Below the pieces are notes generated by a model. It was not told the DNA's origin. It saw only the letters and a program-made list of their open reading frames with translations, and did no database searches. The translations under genes and the position numbers were made by a program. From an uncultured Myxococcales bacterium (GTDB lineage Bacteria; Myxococcota_A; Polyangia; Polyangiales; Houyiibacteriaceae), in NCBI GenBank assembly GCA_937893795.1, contig CALCTH010000199.1, positions 1-33,185 of the forward strand: 33,185 bases of DNA. Direction: 5' to 3'. The first letter of the stretch is position 1; each line of letters opens with the position of its first letter. Positions 13,920 through 23,305 of this stretch are shown piece after piece.

Positions 13920-15488
13920 ATGCGGGCAGGGTTCCTTTGCGTCACCGTCCTGATCGGCGTTGGCGCCGCGGCCTGCACGGCGGCGGTCGTGTCCGGGCCG
14001 CTGGGACCCGAGGAGACGGCGCGGACGGCGGCGGGGGTGCGTTTGCGTCCGCTCGCGTGGGTGCCGGCGGACGGAACGTCGGTCGTCGCGCCGCGACTCT
14101 TCGATGACCCGCAGCTCGCGCGCTGCGCGCTTACGGAGCTGACCGAAGATGGCCGTGGGCGCTGCATGCCAGGCGGGTACGGGGGTGCGTACCTGCTGAG
14201 CACCGACGGCGGGCCCCCCTTCGTCGACGCCGAGTGCTCGACGGCGGCGGTCTATCCCGCGCCGTGTGCGACGGGTCCGGTGTTCATTCGCGATGCAGTC
14301 CGCGACGCGGGCGCGAACGCGCGGCTCGAACGCGCGTTTCGCTTCACGGACCGGCCCGTCGACGTGAGCGGTCCCGTCTACGACCACGCCATCGGCGGAG
14401 ACGACGCCGGCCGGTGCCTACCTCTTTCCGACCGCATTCGCGCCTACGAGGCGACGTTCTTCGGCGCCGCGCACGTGGCCGCCGAGCTCGTCGCCGAAGC
14501 CGAGATGGTGGCCGTCGAGGGCCGCGAGGAGAGCGACCTCGGCGGGGGCCTCCGCGACGTCACGCGCCGCTGGGAGGACGGGACCGTCGAGCGCTTCCGG
14601 GAGCTCACGATTCCCTGCTTCGCCGCGTCGACGGTCGACGGCGCGCTCCGCTGCGTTCCGGCCCTGGCCGCGACGACCTCGACGCTCGCCTTCGCAGACG
14701 CCGCGTGCGAGACGCTGATCTGGCGGTCGAGAGAACCCCTCGATGCGGGGGCCGATCCGGTCCTGCTGCGCGTGGGCCTCTCGACACCGGCAGGCGACAT
14801 CCGCGCGACGGTCGGCGCGACCGAGGCGTTTGCCGAGACCTACCGCCTCCGCGGCGAGGATTGCGAGCCCGCGGGACCTGCGACGGCCGTGCGGCTCTCG
14901 GCACCCCTTCCGCTGGACTCGTTCATGGCCCTCGAGCGACGTGCCGTGGGCTCCGGTCGCCTCCGGCCGGTGCGTCTCCTCGATGCCGACGGCCGCGCGT
15001 GGCCCGTGGCCGCGAGTGACCGCTCACTCGGCAGCGAACATCTCGGAGGCGAGCTTGGCTTCCGGCCCACCTACCGGGACGGTGAGCGGGACGAGGACTG
15101 CCTGCCCGGGGCGACGGCCGAGATCGTCCGCTGCGTGCCGCTCCGAACGCTGCGCCACGACGTCTCCTTCGAGCCCACGACGGGGATCTTCCTCGACTCG
15201 GAGTGCACGGAGCAGGTGCGCTGGGCCGCCGGCGCTCTTCGCGAAGAGGTGGCGTACGTGGCGGAGTGGGGCTTCATCGGCGAGGGCTGCGACCGACGGC
15301 AGACCGTCTTGCACCTCCGGGAAGCGGGAGCGCCGCTGCCCGCCGAGACGCCGCTCTTCCGGCTCCACGACGGAACGTGCTCGCCCTGGGAAGCCTCGCA
15401 CGAACACGCCCGCGCGTACCGGGTGAACGGTCCCGAGGTCGACCTCCGCGCCTTGGCGGCCTTCAGGGCGAGCCCCTACGACCCGTAG
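13920..15488 (+). CDS. Putative Cys-rich lipoprotein/secreted protein of unknown function
   Basis: N-terminus MRAGFLCVTVLIGVGAAAC resembles a lipobox; several Cys-containing repeat-like segments (C...G..RC.P...F.D..C). Confidence 0.7.
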   Translation: MRAGFLCVTVLIGVGAAACTAAVVSGPLGPEETARTAAGVRLRPLAWVPADGTSVVAPRLFDDPQLARCALTELTEDGRGRCMPGGYGGAYLLSTDGGPPFVDAECSTAAVYPAPCATGPVFIRDAVRDAGANARLERAFRFTDRPVDVSGPVYDHAIGGDDAGRCLPLSDRIRAYEATFFGAAHVAAELVAEAEMVAVEGREESDLGGGLRDVTRRWEDGTVERFRELTIPCFAASTVDGALRCVPALAATTSTLAFADAACETLIWRSREPLDAGADPVLLRVGLSTPAGDIRATVGATEAFAETYRLRGEDCEPAGPATAVRLSAPLPLDSFMALERRAVGSGRLRPVRLLDADGRAWPVAASDRSLGSEHLGGELGFRPTYRDGERDEDCLPGATAEIVRCVPLRTLRHDVSFEPTTGIFLDSECTEQVRWAAGALREEVAYVAEWGFIGEGCDRRQTVLHLREAGAPLPAETPLFRLHDGTCSPWEASHEHARAYRVNGPEVDLRALAAFRASPYDP

Positions 15489-15555
15489 GCGCTGGAGCCG
15501 GAAGCGGGCACCCCAAAGGCACCGCCCGGTGCCTGAGTCGGTCGGATGCCCTGCG

Positions 15556-16524
15556 TCAGATGCGGAAGGCGCCCACGGCGGCCTCGCAGCCCTCCCAGTG
15601 GATGCGGAGGTTCTCCGGGTCAGCGAGGTAGTCCTCGGGCTCGAGGCGGTCGGGGAAACCGGTCCACTCCTCCGGGCCGAAGAAGTCGCCCCCCTTGGCC
15701 TCGGGGTCGGCGCAGCCGCGCAGGATCCCGAGCGCACCGTCTTCTGCCGACTGCGCGCTCTGCATGAGCGGGCTGTCGGACTCCATGCCGCCCGTCGCCG
15801 ACGTGGTCGACTGCAGGCTCGTCAGCGCGAGGCCCGGATGCGCGAGGAGCGCCTTCAGGTTCGCCAGGCCCGCGGCGTCGAAGCGACTCTGAAGATCGTA
15901 GGTGAACGCGCAGTTGGCGAGCTTGGTCTGGTGGTAGCGCGCCCAGCGCGGCCCGCCGAAGCCGGCGTTCTCCTCCTCGGTGCCGTCGCCGCCGAGGTTG
16001 CCGCCGCGCTTCTCGAAGTACTGCGCCTCCAGCGGCCCGCCTCGCCGAGCGTTCGACGAGTGGTTCACGATGCGCCCGTCCTCGCTCTTCCGGAGCAGCG
16101 GGAAGAGCTCCTTCGTGAGCAGGAAGTGCGAGAGCACGTTGGTCTGCATCTGCACGTCGTAGCCGTCGCGCGTGGCCTGGTCGGGGAGCGCCATGACGCC
16201 GGCGTTGTTGCAGAGCACGTCGAGGCGATCCGTGGCGGCGAGTACGGCCTTCGCGGCCTCGCGAACGCTCGCGAAGCTCTGCAGGTCGCAGGCGATGGGC
16301 TCGAAGCGCCCGCTGGGGACCTCCTCGCGGAGACGCTCGAGCGCCGCGGCCGCGCGGGGGCTCTCGCGGTTGAGGAGGAAGACGCGGGCCCCGAGGCGCG
16401 CGAGCTCGCGGGCGCAGACGTAGCCCGTACCGCTCGTCGTACCGGTGATGGCGACGACCTGGCCGGACATGTCGCGGGTGTGCTCCTCGAGGAGCGTCTG
16501 GAGATGCTGGGTGGTGATGGTCAT
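15556..16524 (-). CDS. Short-chain dehydrogenase/reductase (retinol-dehydrogenase-like SDR)
   Basis: MTITTQHLQTLLEEHTRDMSGQVVAITGTTSGTGYVCARELARLGARVFLLNRES; LCNNAGVM; YHQTK catalytic motif. ATG at 16524 preferred over the longer ORF-track start. Confidence 0.88.
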   Translation of the reverse strand: MTITTQHLQTLLEEHTRDMSGQVVAITGTTSGTGYVCARELARLGARVFLLNRESPRAAAALERLREEVPSGRFEPIACDLQSFASVREAAKAVLAATDRLDVLCNNAGVMALPDQATRDGYDVQMQTNVLSHFLLTKELFPLLRKSEDGRIVNHSSNARRGGPLEAQYFEKRGGNLGGDGTEEENAGFGGPRWARYHQTKLANCAFTYDLQSRFDAAGLANLKALLAHPGLALTSLQSTTSATGGMESDSPLMQSAQSAEDGALGILRGCADPEAKGGDFFGPEEWTGFPDRLEPEDYLADPENLRIHWEGCEAAVGAFRI

Positions 16525-16684
16525 GGGGGACTCCTTCGCCGCGGCATGGGCTCCACGACGGTGCATGCACTCTGGGCAGTCCCCGCGGCGCGCGCTTGCC
16601 CCTTCCTCTCGGCGTCCTGCCCGATTCTCTCTCGCGTGCGAAGATCGGCTACGCCTCGCCCTTCGACCGGCTACCTTCGGTCGC

Positions 16685-17578
16685 ATGAGCATCCAAGAGC
16701 TCGCGCGCCGCGTGGACGCCCATCACCGGAGCCAGGCTGGCTCTTCGGCGGGTAGCATGCCCGATCCGAAGCCCGTCCCGGGACTCAGCTTCTACCGACG
16801 CAGTGCACCGACCGAGTTCGAGGCCTTCGTCTACGACCCTCTCATGTGCCTGATTCTGCAGGGCGCGAAGGAGACCTCGGTCGGTCACCGGATGGTCCGC
16901 GCCGCCGCCGGCGAGCACATTTTGGTGAGCCACGACCTCCCCGTGGTGGCGCGCATCACCGAAGCGAGCGAGGCGGAGCCCTACATCGCGCTCATCGTGC
17001 GCCTGGACCTCGGAGAGCTGCGAAGCCTCCACGACGAGGTCGGCGAGACCCACGAGCCCCAGGACCCCAGCGCCTACGCCGTCGCTCCGGTGAGCGACGC
17101 GCTCCTCGCGGTGCTCACGCGCTACGTCGCGCTCTTGGACGAGCCGGAGGCCGCACCCGTGCTGGCGCCGCTGATCCGCCGCGAGCTCTCCTACCGGCTG
17201 CTGCACGAGGGCAGCGGCACGATGCTCCGCACGCTTCTTCACCGTGACAGCCACGCCAGCCGCATCGGGCGCGCCATCGAACGGCTCCGGCAGAGCTATC
17301 GCGAACGCCTCGAGGTGCCGCAGCTCGCCCGGAGCGTTGGCATGAGCACCTCGGCCTTCCACAAGCACTTCAAGCGGGTCACGGCGACGACGCCGCTCCA
17401 GTACATGAAGGACCTCCGGCTCACCGAAGCACGGCGCCTGCTCACGAGCGAGGCGCACTCCGTGTCGACGGCGGCCTTCGAGGTCGGCTACGAGAGCGCG
17501 ACGCAGTTCAGTCGCGAGTTCTCGCGGAAGTTCGGCGCGCCGCCGAGCGCGTACCGGGCGCCCGCGCTGGCCAGCTAG
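16685..17578 (+). CDS. AraC-family transcriptional regulator with AraC_N-type domain
   Basis: MSIQELARRVDAHHRSQ...FYRRSAPTEFEAFVYDPLMCLILQGAKETSVG...; C-terminal HTH LARSVGMSTSAFHKHFKRVTATTPLQYMKDLRLTEARRLL...VGYESATQFSREFSRKFGAPPSAYR. Divergent from the SDR gene. Confidence 0.92.
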   Translation: MSIQELARRVDAHHRSQAGSSAGSMPDPKPVPGLSFYRRSAPTEFEAFVYDPLMCLILQGAKETSVGHRMVRAAAGEHILVSHDLPVVARITEASEAEPYIALIVRLDLGELRSLHDEVGETHEPQDPSAYAVAPVSDALLAVLTRYVALLDEPEAAPVLAPLIRRELSYRLLHEGSGTMLRTLLHRDSHASRIGRAIERLRQSYRERLEVPQLARSVGMSTSAFHKHFKRVTATTPLQYMKDLRLTEARRLLTSEAHSVSTAAFEVGYESATQFSREFSRKFGAPPSAYRAPALAS

Positions 17579-17630
17579 GACGTCAGGACAGAGATCCGGT
17601 CCGGACTTCTGACCGGCCGTCGTAGCCCCT

Positions 17631-17667
17631 AAGGAAAACGCCCCCGCAGGTGAACCGGCGGAGGCGT
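17631..17667 (-). terminator. Stem-loop followed by TTTTCCTT downstream of pufA (minus strand)
   Basis: Minus strand: ACGCCTCCGC-cggttcacct-GCGGGGGCGT followed by TTTCCTT; 10-bp stem with one G-T wobble; also lies in the 3' region of the convergent AraC gene. Confidence 0.72.
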
Positions 17668-17704
17668 CTTCGCGTGTGGCGCGCTCGCGCGCGCGAGTCG
17701 GCGT

Positions 17705-17887
17705 TCAGTTGTTCGGCAAAGCGCTGTTCGCAGACGCCGTCGGAGCCCCCTCGCCCGGCTGACCCATCCAGTTGTACCGGTCGGTGCTCAGCAGGGTGAA
17801 GTGAATCACGAAGGCGAGGGCGAAGAGGAAGAGGTGAAGGCCGACGAAAGCCTGACGCGGGTCGAAAACCAGCCAGATCCTATGCAT
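17705..17887 (-). CDS. pufA: Light-harvesting 1 (B870-type) alpha polypeptide
   Basis: MHRIWLVFDPRQAFVGLHLFLFALAFVIHFTLLSTDRYNWMG; LH1 alpha with His in the TM helix. Confidence 0.96.
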   Translation of the reverse strand: MHRIWLVFDPRQAFVGLHLFLFALAFVIHFTLLSTDRYNWMGQPGEGAPTASANSALPNN

Positions 17888-17900
17888 GTCGACTATCCCC

Positions 17901-18113
17901 TCAGCTCAGCAACGTCTGAGCCGTGTTGGTCACGGTCTCGAGAAGGCCAAAGTTACCCGGATCGTTCGCGAACCAGGGCTGCCAGGCCCAAACGAAGTAG
18001 TGAGCTGCGATCGCGAAGATGATGTAGATGATCGTTCCGCGGATCATCCACTTGTTGAACTCGATCGCTTCTTCTTCCGTGAGCCCCGTCATGGAGCCCT
18101 GTCTATCTGCCAT
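17901..18113 (-). CDS. pufB: Light-harvesting 1 (B870-type) beta polypeptide
   Basis: MADRQGSMTGLTEEEAIEFNKWMIRGTIIYIIFAIAAHYFVWAWQPWF; LH1 beta with His and the W..PWF tail. A good Shine-Dalgarno (aggaggt) lies upstream. Confidence 0.96.
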   Translation of the reverse strand: MADRQGSMTGLTEEEAIEFNKWMIRGTIIYIIFAIAAHYFVWAWQPWFANDPGNFGLLETVTNTAQTLLS

Positions 18114-18156
18114 CGGTCGGTGACCTCCTCTCGTTTCACTCGAAAGCGCGCGCGAT

Positions 18157-19635
18157 TCAGTTCACGCGGCTCGAACCGGCTCCACGGAAGGTCCGGTTTC
18201 GTCCGTCACCGCCGCCGGCGGCGAGCACCTCGTCTCGGGTGACACGCACGGCGCCACGATCTCGCGCCGCCTTCTCCGCCAGATCACGGAGCCGCTTGGC
18301 CGCACTGATGCGCGCGACGACGGGGACCGTGGCCACGGCGTGGTCGAGGGCAGCCTCGGCTTCCTCCTCCCAGGTGAGCGGCGCATCGAGGCGGGTCGGC
18401 GTGGCCTCCACGCGATCGAGCTCGGTGCCGAGCGGGAGAATGTGAAAGAGGGCGTCGAAGAGCGAGTTGCACACCTCCTGGAGGAGGTAGGACGCGCCGC
18501 CGTAGCCCATGAAGGGCGTGCCCGTGTGCCGCCGAATGGCCGTGCCCGGGAAGGACGCCGGTACGTAGGAGCCGCGGCCACCGGCCTCGGCCAGGTACAT
18601 GCGCTCGTTGTACGAGCCGAAGAGCACCAGCGGCGGGCTCTCGTGGATCTTCTGGCGGATGTCGGCGTTGTCGGTCTTCGCCCCGGGCAGCCGCGGTACG
18701 GCGAAGCTGCACGGCAGACCCAGCTCGTCCTCGAGAAACGCGCGCAGTCCCCGCGTGTAGGTCTCGTTCGCCACGACACCGAAGGACGCCGTGCCGAAGA
18801 AGTCCTGAGTGACGGAACGCCAGAGATCCCACATGGGCTTGAGGGTCGTGTGCTTCTCCTTTTCGATGAAGGGCTCGGGGTCGAGCCCCGTCAGCTCGCC
18901 GAGCTTGCGGAGAAACTTCGTGGTCGAATGGAGCCCGATGGGCGCCTGGAGATAGGGCCGGTCGAGCTCCTCGCAGAGGAGTCGCCCAAACTCCCGGTAC
19001 ATCACGACATTGACGTCGGCATTCGAGAGTTTCGACACGTCGGCGAGGTGCGTCCCGAGAGGGAAGACCATGTTGATCTCGGCGCCGATGCCCTCCACCA
19101 GGCGACGGATCTCGGCGAGGTCCGACCAGGTGTTGAACATGCCGTAGCTCGGTCCGATGAGATTGACCCTGGGCGCCTCGCCTTCCTTCTTCTTGCGCTT
19201 TCGCGGCCCCTTCTTCGGCCCGTAGTGCTTCCAGAGCCAGAGCATGGCCCGGGCGGCGCTCTGCCACTGGTGCTCGTCGATGGTGCGCGGGAGGAAGCGC
19301 TGGATGCCCGTGCCTTCGGGCGTCACGCCGCCGCCGATCATCTCGGCGATGGAGCCCGTCACGACGACGCTCGGGAGCGCCGGGTCGAGCGTGGCATGGG
19401 CGCGCTTCATGGCGCCCTCGGTGCCCTTCTGGCCGAGCTCCTCCTCGGCGAGGCCCGTCACGACGATGGGCAGCTCGTGGGGCGGCAACCCGTCCGTGTA
19501 GTGGAGCACGGAGGTGACGGGCAGGTTCTCGCAGCCGACGGGGCCATCGATGATGACCTGGAGCCCCTTCACCGCCGTGAAGACGTAGACGGAGCCCCAG
19601 TAGCCACCGGCGCGGTCGTGGTCGAGGACGAGCAT
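18157..19635 (-). CDS. bchZ: Chlorophyllide a reductase subunit Z
   Basis: [76 protein letters not shown]; start overlaps the bchY stop. The ORF-track start at 20091 runs too far upstream. Confidence 0.96.
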   Translation of the reverse strand: MLVLDHDRAGGYWGSVYVFTAVKGLQVIIDGPVGCENLPVTSVLHYTDGLPPHELPIVVTGLAEEELGQKGTEGAMKRAHATLDPALPSVVVTGSIAEMIGGGVTPEGTGIQRFLPRTIDEHQWQSAARAMLWLWKHYGPKKGPRKRKKKEGEAPRVNLIGPSYGMFNTWSDLAEIRRLVEGIGAEINMVFPLGTHLADVSKLSNADVNVVMYREFGRLLCEELDRPYLQAPIGLHSTTKFLRKLGELTGLDPEPFIEKEKHTTLKPMWDLWRSVTQDFFGTASFGVVANETYTRGLRAFLEDELGLPCSFAVPRLPGAKTDNADIRQKIHESPPLVLFGSYNERMYLAEAGGRGSYVPASFPGTAIRRHTGTPFMGYGGASYLLQEVCNSLFDALFHILPLGTELDRVEATPTRLDAPLTWEEEAEAALDHAVATVPVVARISAAKRLRDLAEKAARDRGAVRVTRDEVLAAGGGDGRNRTFRGAGSSRVN

Positions 19636-21179
19636 CAGAAACCCCGCTCCGCCGGCGGCGCGGCGACGCCCTTGTCGGTCTTCTTCTGGCGCTTGCGGAG
19701 CTGCACCAGGCGCTTCTGCCGGAACTCGGGCCGGAGCTTGGGCGTGTCTTCCCAGATGCCCGCGGTGTCTCCGGTGCCGACGCCTTCGAAGAAGGCCTTC
19801 ATGGCGTCGAAGCGCTCCTTGTTCGCCATGGCCGCGTTGGCGACCTGCGCGAGCGCGCCGGCGCCGGCGGGACCCATCAGCGGCCGCGCGCTGATCAGGT
19901 TCGTGAAGTAGAGGGCCGGGATGGCCTTCTCCTTGGCGTGCTGCACTACCGGCGTGGTCCCGATGGCAAGGTCCGGCTCGTACTCGTCGACGGCCGCGAT
20001 GTCCTGCTCGAGGCTCGCCCGGAACTGCACCGGAATGCCGCGCGCTTCGAGCCACTCGCGGTCCGGCGCGGACCAGGGTGTCTTGGGGCACGCGCTCCCC
20101 ACGTAGCGGACGTCGGCGCCGCTCTCGACGAGGAGCCGGGCGACCAGGAGCTCCGAGCCCTCGTAGCCGCTGACGGTCACGCGGCCCTTGATGGGCGCCC
20201 CGGCCAGGGCGCCGCGCGTGGCGGCGACGAGGCCGTTCTTGACGCCGTCGACCTTCGCCTGGGGCACGCCGCAGGCGTCACCGATGGCGTCGAGCCACGC
20301 GGCGGTACCCTCGGCGCCGACGGGCGCGGAGCCGACCACCTTGCGCCCCGCTGCCTGAAGCTCGCGAATGGACGCCGTGTAGAAGGGGTGAATCGCGGCC
20401 ACGGCCGCGCAGTCGAGAGCCTGGTAGAGCTCGCGCCACTCGCGGGTCGGCACCGCAGGGCCCGCCGCGAGCCCGAGCGGCTCGAGCATGCGCCCGAGGA
20501 TCACCGGGTCCGCCGGGAACATCTCCCCGAGCAGCGTCACCGTCGGCCGGTCTTCGCGACCCTTGCGCGGCGCCAGCACCGGCCCGGCCTCGGCTTCCTT
20601 GCGCGCGTAGGCCAGCATGGCGCCGGCGAGCACGTCCTTCGCCTCCGCGTGCGTCGGCACGCCGAAGCCCGGCACGTCGATGCCGATGATGCGCACGCCG
20701 TCGATCACGTCCGGCAGGAGGCGCAACGGGACGCCGCTGGCCGTGGGTACGCAGAGGTTGATGACCACGACGGCGTCGACCTCGCCGGGATCGGCGAGCT
20801 GATGCACGGCGTCTCGGAGGTCCTCGAAGAGCTTGCCCGTGACGAGCGTCTCCGAGTCGAAGGGCACGTAGCCGACGGTCCGGCGCGCGCCGTAGAAGTG
20901 CGACGTGAACGTCAGCCCATACACGCAGCATGCGCTTCCGCTGAGCACCGTGGCCGTCCGCCGCATGCGAAGGCCGACGCGGAGGGACCCGAAGGCCGGA
21001 CACATGCTCTGCGGCTGGTCGTGCGGGCCCATGGGGTAGTCCGCCGCGTAGCGATCGAGCACCTCACCCTTGCCGGCCGCGGCCGCCTTGGCGCGCAGGT
21101 CGGCTTTGGAGCCGGTGCAGCTCGGGACGGCCTCGCCGGGCGGCGTCTGAGTGCCGGCGCTCACGTCACCCCCGCTCAC
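19635..21179 (-). CDS. bchY: Chlorophyllide a reductase subunit Y
   Basis: [68 protein letters not shown]; between bchX and bchZ. Confidence 0.96.
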   Translation of the reverse strand: MSGGDVSAGTQTPPGEAVPSCTGSKADLRAKAAAAGKGEVLDRYAADYPMGPHDQPQSMCPAFGSLRVGLRMRRTATVLSGSACCVYGLTFTSHFYGARRTVGYVPFDSETLVTGKLFEDLRDAVHQLADPGEVDAVVVINLCVPTASGVPLRLLPDVIDGVRIIGIDVPGFGVPTHAEAKDVLAGAMLAYARKEAEAGPVLAPRKGREDRPTVTLLGEMFPADPVILGRMLEPLGLAAGPAVPTREWRELYQALDCAAVAAIHPFYTASIRELQAAGRKVVGSAPVGAEGTAAWLDAIGDACGVPQAKVDGVKNGLVAATRGALAGAPIKGRVTVSGYEGSELLVARLLVESGADVRYVGSACPKTPWSAPDREWLEARGIPVQFRASLEQDIAAVDEYEPDLAIGTTPVVQHAKEKAIPALYFTNLISARPLMGPAGAGALAQVANAAMANKERFDAMKAFFEGVGTGDTAGIWEDTPKLRPEFRQKRLVQLRKRQKKTDKGVAAPPAERGF

Positions 21180-21180
21180 G

Positions 21181-22200
21181 TCACACCCCCCGGTCGTAGA
21201 TCACCTCGAGGGACTTCCGGCGCGCCTGCTGCGGGCCCGCGACGTCCTCGAGGGTGGCGGGCTCGAGCACCACGTCCCGGCCCACGTCGGAGCCATCGAA
21301 GAGCCCGAGGAGCTGGTCCTGGTCGAGGGGTGCGGGGCCGAGCGGCGGCGCCGTCGCGACGTTGTCGGCCAGCTCGGCGAAGAGCGATCCCCAGGGGCTC
21401 TCGGGACGGCCGATGATCTCGTACTTGGCACTCTTCCGGCGGATGTCGTCGTCCGCGGGGATGGCCGCGAGCACGGGGATGCCCACCTTGTCGGCGACGG
21501 CGCGCGCCTCGCCGGTACCGTCATCCTTGTTGATGACCGCACCCGCGACCCCGACGTGCCCGCCGAGCTTCCGGAAGTACTGCGCCGCCGAGCACACGTT
21601 GTTGGCGACGTAGAGCGACTGAAGATCGTTCGAGCAAACGACGATGACCTTCTGACACATGTCGCGAGCGCTCGGCAGGCCGCAGCCGCCGCAGACCACG
21701 TCCCCGAGGAAATCGAGGAGCACGTAGTCGAAGCCCCAGTCGTTGAAGCCGAGCTTCTCGAGGGTCTCGAAACCGTGAATGATGCCGCGCCCGCCGCAGC
21801 CCCGGCCGACCTCCGGGCCGCCGAGCTCCATGGCGAAGACGCCGTCGCGCTTGAAGCAGACGTCGCCGATGGTGACCTGGTCACCGGCGAGCTTCTTCTT
21901 GGCCGACGTGTCGATGATGGTCGGGCAGGCCTTGCCGCCGAAGAGGAGCGAGGTCGTGTCGCTCTTCGGGTCGCAGCCGATGAGAAGCACCTTCTTCCCC
22001 TGCTGCGCCATCATGTAGGACAGGTTCGAGAGCGTGAAGCTCTTGCCGATGCCGCCCTTGCCGTAGATCGCGATGATCTGCGTCTCCTTGGTGACCTCTT
22101 CCGTGGCGGGAGGAGGCGGCGCCTCGGCGGCCTCTTCGCGAAGTTTCTCCGCCATCTGCTGAAGCGGGCCAGAGTCGGAGTTGGAGCGTAGGTCGATCAT
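21181..22200 (-). CDS. bchX: Chlorophyllide a reductase iron protein subunit X
   Basis: [61 protein letters not shown]...[13 protein letters not shown]; NifH-like, BchX type. Confidence 0.97.
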   Translation of the reverse strand: MIDLRSNSDSGPLQQMAEKLREEAAEAPPPPATEEVTKETQIIAIYGKGGIGKSFTLSNLSYMMAQQGKKVLLIGCDPKSDTTSLLFGGKACPTIIDTSAKKKLAGDQVTIGDVCFKRDGVFAMELGGPEVGRGCGGRGIIHGFETLEKLGFNDWGFDYVLLDFLGDVVCGGCGLPSARDMCQKVIVVCSNDLQSLYVANNVCSAAQYFRKLGGHVGVAGAVINKDDGTGEARAVADKVGIPVLAAIPADDDIRRKSAKYEIIGRPESPWGSLFAELADNVATAPPLGPAPLDQDQLLGLFDGSDVGRDVVLEPATLEDVAGPQQARRKSLEVIYDRGV

Positions 22201-23189
22201 GCGCAGCTTCTCCAGTCGAGAACCATCTTCAAACAGCCCGCGTCATTGAACGCGGTTTCATACGCTTCGGCGGCCTCGGCGTAGGGCCGCTCGTGGGAGA
22301 TCAGTCCGCCGAGGTCGAGGCGTCCCTCGCCTACCAGGCCGAGCACGGCCTCCAGGTCCGCGGGCTGCCACTCGGCGGCGACGCGCATCGTCGCCTCCTT
22401 CATGAAGGCCAGCGGGAAGTCGAAGGAGAGCCGCTCCGAGTAGAAGCCCGCGAGGCAGAGCTCGCCGCCCTTGCGGAGCCGGTGGAGCAGAGGCTCGAGG
22501 AGGGAGGCGTCCCCGCTCACGTCGCAGATGGCCGCGTAGTCCCGCCGCGCGTCGTCGTCCGGGGAGACGACGCCATAGCCCTGGGCGCCGGCGAAGCGCG
22601 TGGGGTTCTTCTCCCAGACGACGGGGCTGCCGCCGAGGGCTAGCGCGACGCGCGCCAGGAGCCGGCCGAGCACGCCATGCCCGACGATGAGCTCCGGGAG
22701 AGGACCGCCCTCGAGGGCGTGCCGAGCCGTCGCGGCCAGCGCGAGAAGGACCGCTTCGTCGCCGTCGGTCGACGCGAGGGGAGGCGGCAGCTTCGCGGCG
22801 CGCGCCGCCGGAACCGTCAGGCAGGAGGCCGCGCCCCCGAAGAGACCGCGCACGTCGCCAAAGCAGCTCGCGCCCGGGACGAAGACGCGGTCACCCTCGG
22901 CGAAGCGCCCTTCCGCGTCGGGCTCACGCACCCGGCCCACCGTCTCGTAGCCGGGCACGAGGGGGTACGCGAGGCCCGGAAAGGGCGGCATCCGCCCCGT
23001 AAAGAGAAGGCGCTCGGTGCCGGTGCTGATGCCCGTGAACTCGACGTCGACGAGAAGGTCACCGGCACCCGCGACGTCCCGCGGCAGCGCGCGCAGCGAG
23101 AGCTCGCCGGGCGCCTCGAAGACGACGGCAACGCTCTCGGAAGCGCCCCGCCGGAGGCCGGAACGCGACGTGGACGCGGACGTGGACAC
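22197..23189 (-). CDS. bchC: Bacteriochlorophyllide a dehydrogenase (exact start uncertain; GTG at 23189 abuts predicted operators)
   Basis: FTGISTGTERLLFTGRMPPFPGLAYPLVPGYETVGRV...VFVPGASCFGDVRGLFGGAAS; ATGA overlap with bchX. Confidence 0.92.
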   Translation of the reverse strand: MSTSASTSRSGLRRGASESVAVVFEAPGELSLRALPRDVAGAGDLLVDVEFTGISTGTERLLFTGRMPPFPGLAYPLVPGYETVGRVREPDAEGRFAEGDRVFVPGASCFGDVRGLFGGAASCLTVPAARAAKLPPPLASTDGDEAVLLALAATARHALEGGPLPELIVGHGVLGRLLARVALALGGSPVVWEKNPTRFAGAQGYGVVSPDDDARRDYAAICDVSGDASLLEPLLHRLRKGGELCLAGFYSERLSFDFPLAFMKEATMRVAAEWQPADLEAVLGLVGEGRLDLGGLISHERPYAEAAEAYETAFNDAGCLKMVLDWRSCA

Positions 23190-23193
23190 GGTA

Positions 23194-23211
23194 CGTCAAT
23201 CTACATAGACG
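23194..23211. promoter_or_regulatory. PpsR/CrtJ-like operator, bchC-proximal (CGTCAATCTACATAGACG)
   Basis: Fits YGTCAA-N6-TNGACR, a variant of the TGT-N12-ACA CrtJ/PpsR consensus; exactly 8 bp from the next site. Confidence 0.62.
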
Positions 23212-23219
23212 CACGTAAG

Positions 23220-23237
23220 CGTCAAGCTTAATTGACA
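23220..23237. promoter_or_regulatory. PpsR/CrtJ-like operator, bchC-distal (CGTCAAGCTTAATTGACA; minus strand TGTCAATTAAGCTTGACG)
   Basis: Minus strand is TGT-N12-ACG with a GTCAA/TTGAC palindrome. Confidence 0.72.
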
Positions 23238-23305
23238 CTATGCCAGGACGGCGCAGGGGGGACTCCATCCGCGCCGGGGACGGCGCGTTGGTGACCGCGC
23301 GTGTG

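Noticed and set aside
15556-16524. SDR as a light-dependent protochlorophyllide oxidoreductase (LPOR)
   Set aside because: Size is similar, but it has classical SDR motifs CNNAGVM and YHQTK rather than LPOR-type ones, and DPOR genes (bchB, bchL) are present.
18114-18156. PpsR-type operator directly upstream of pufB
   Set aside because: No TGT-N12-ACA-like palindrome found in the short bchZ-pufB gap; only a good Shine-Dalgarno is visible.
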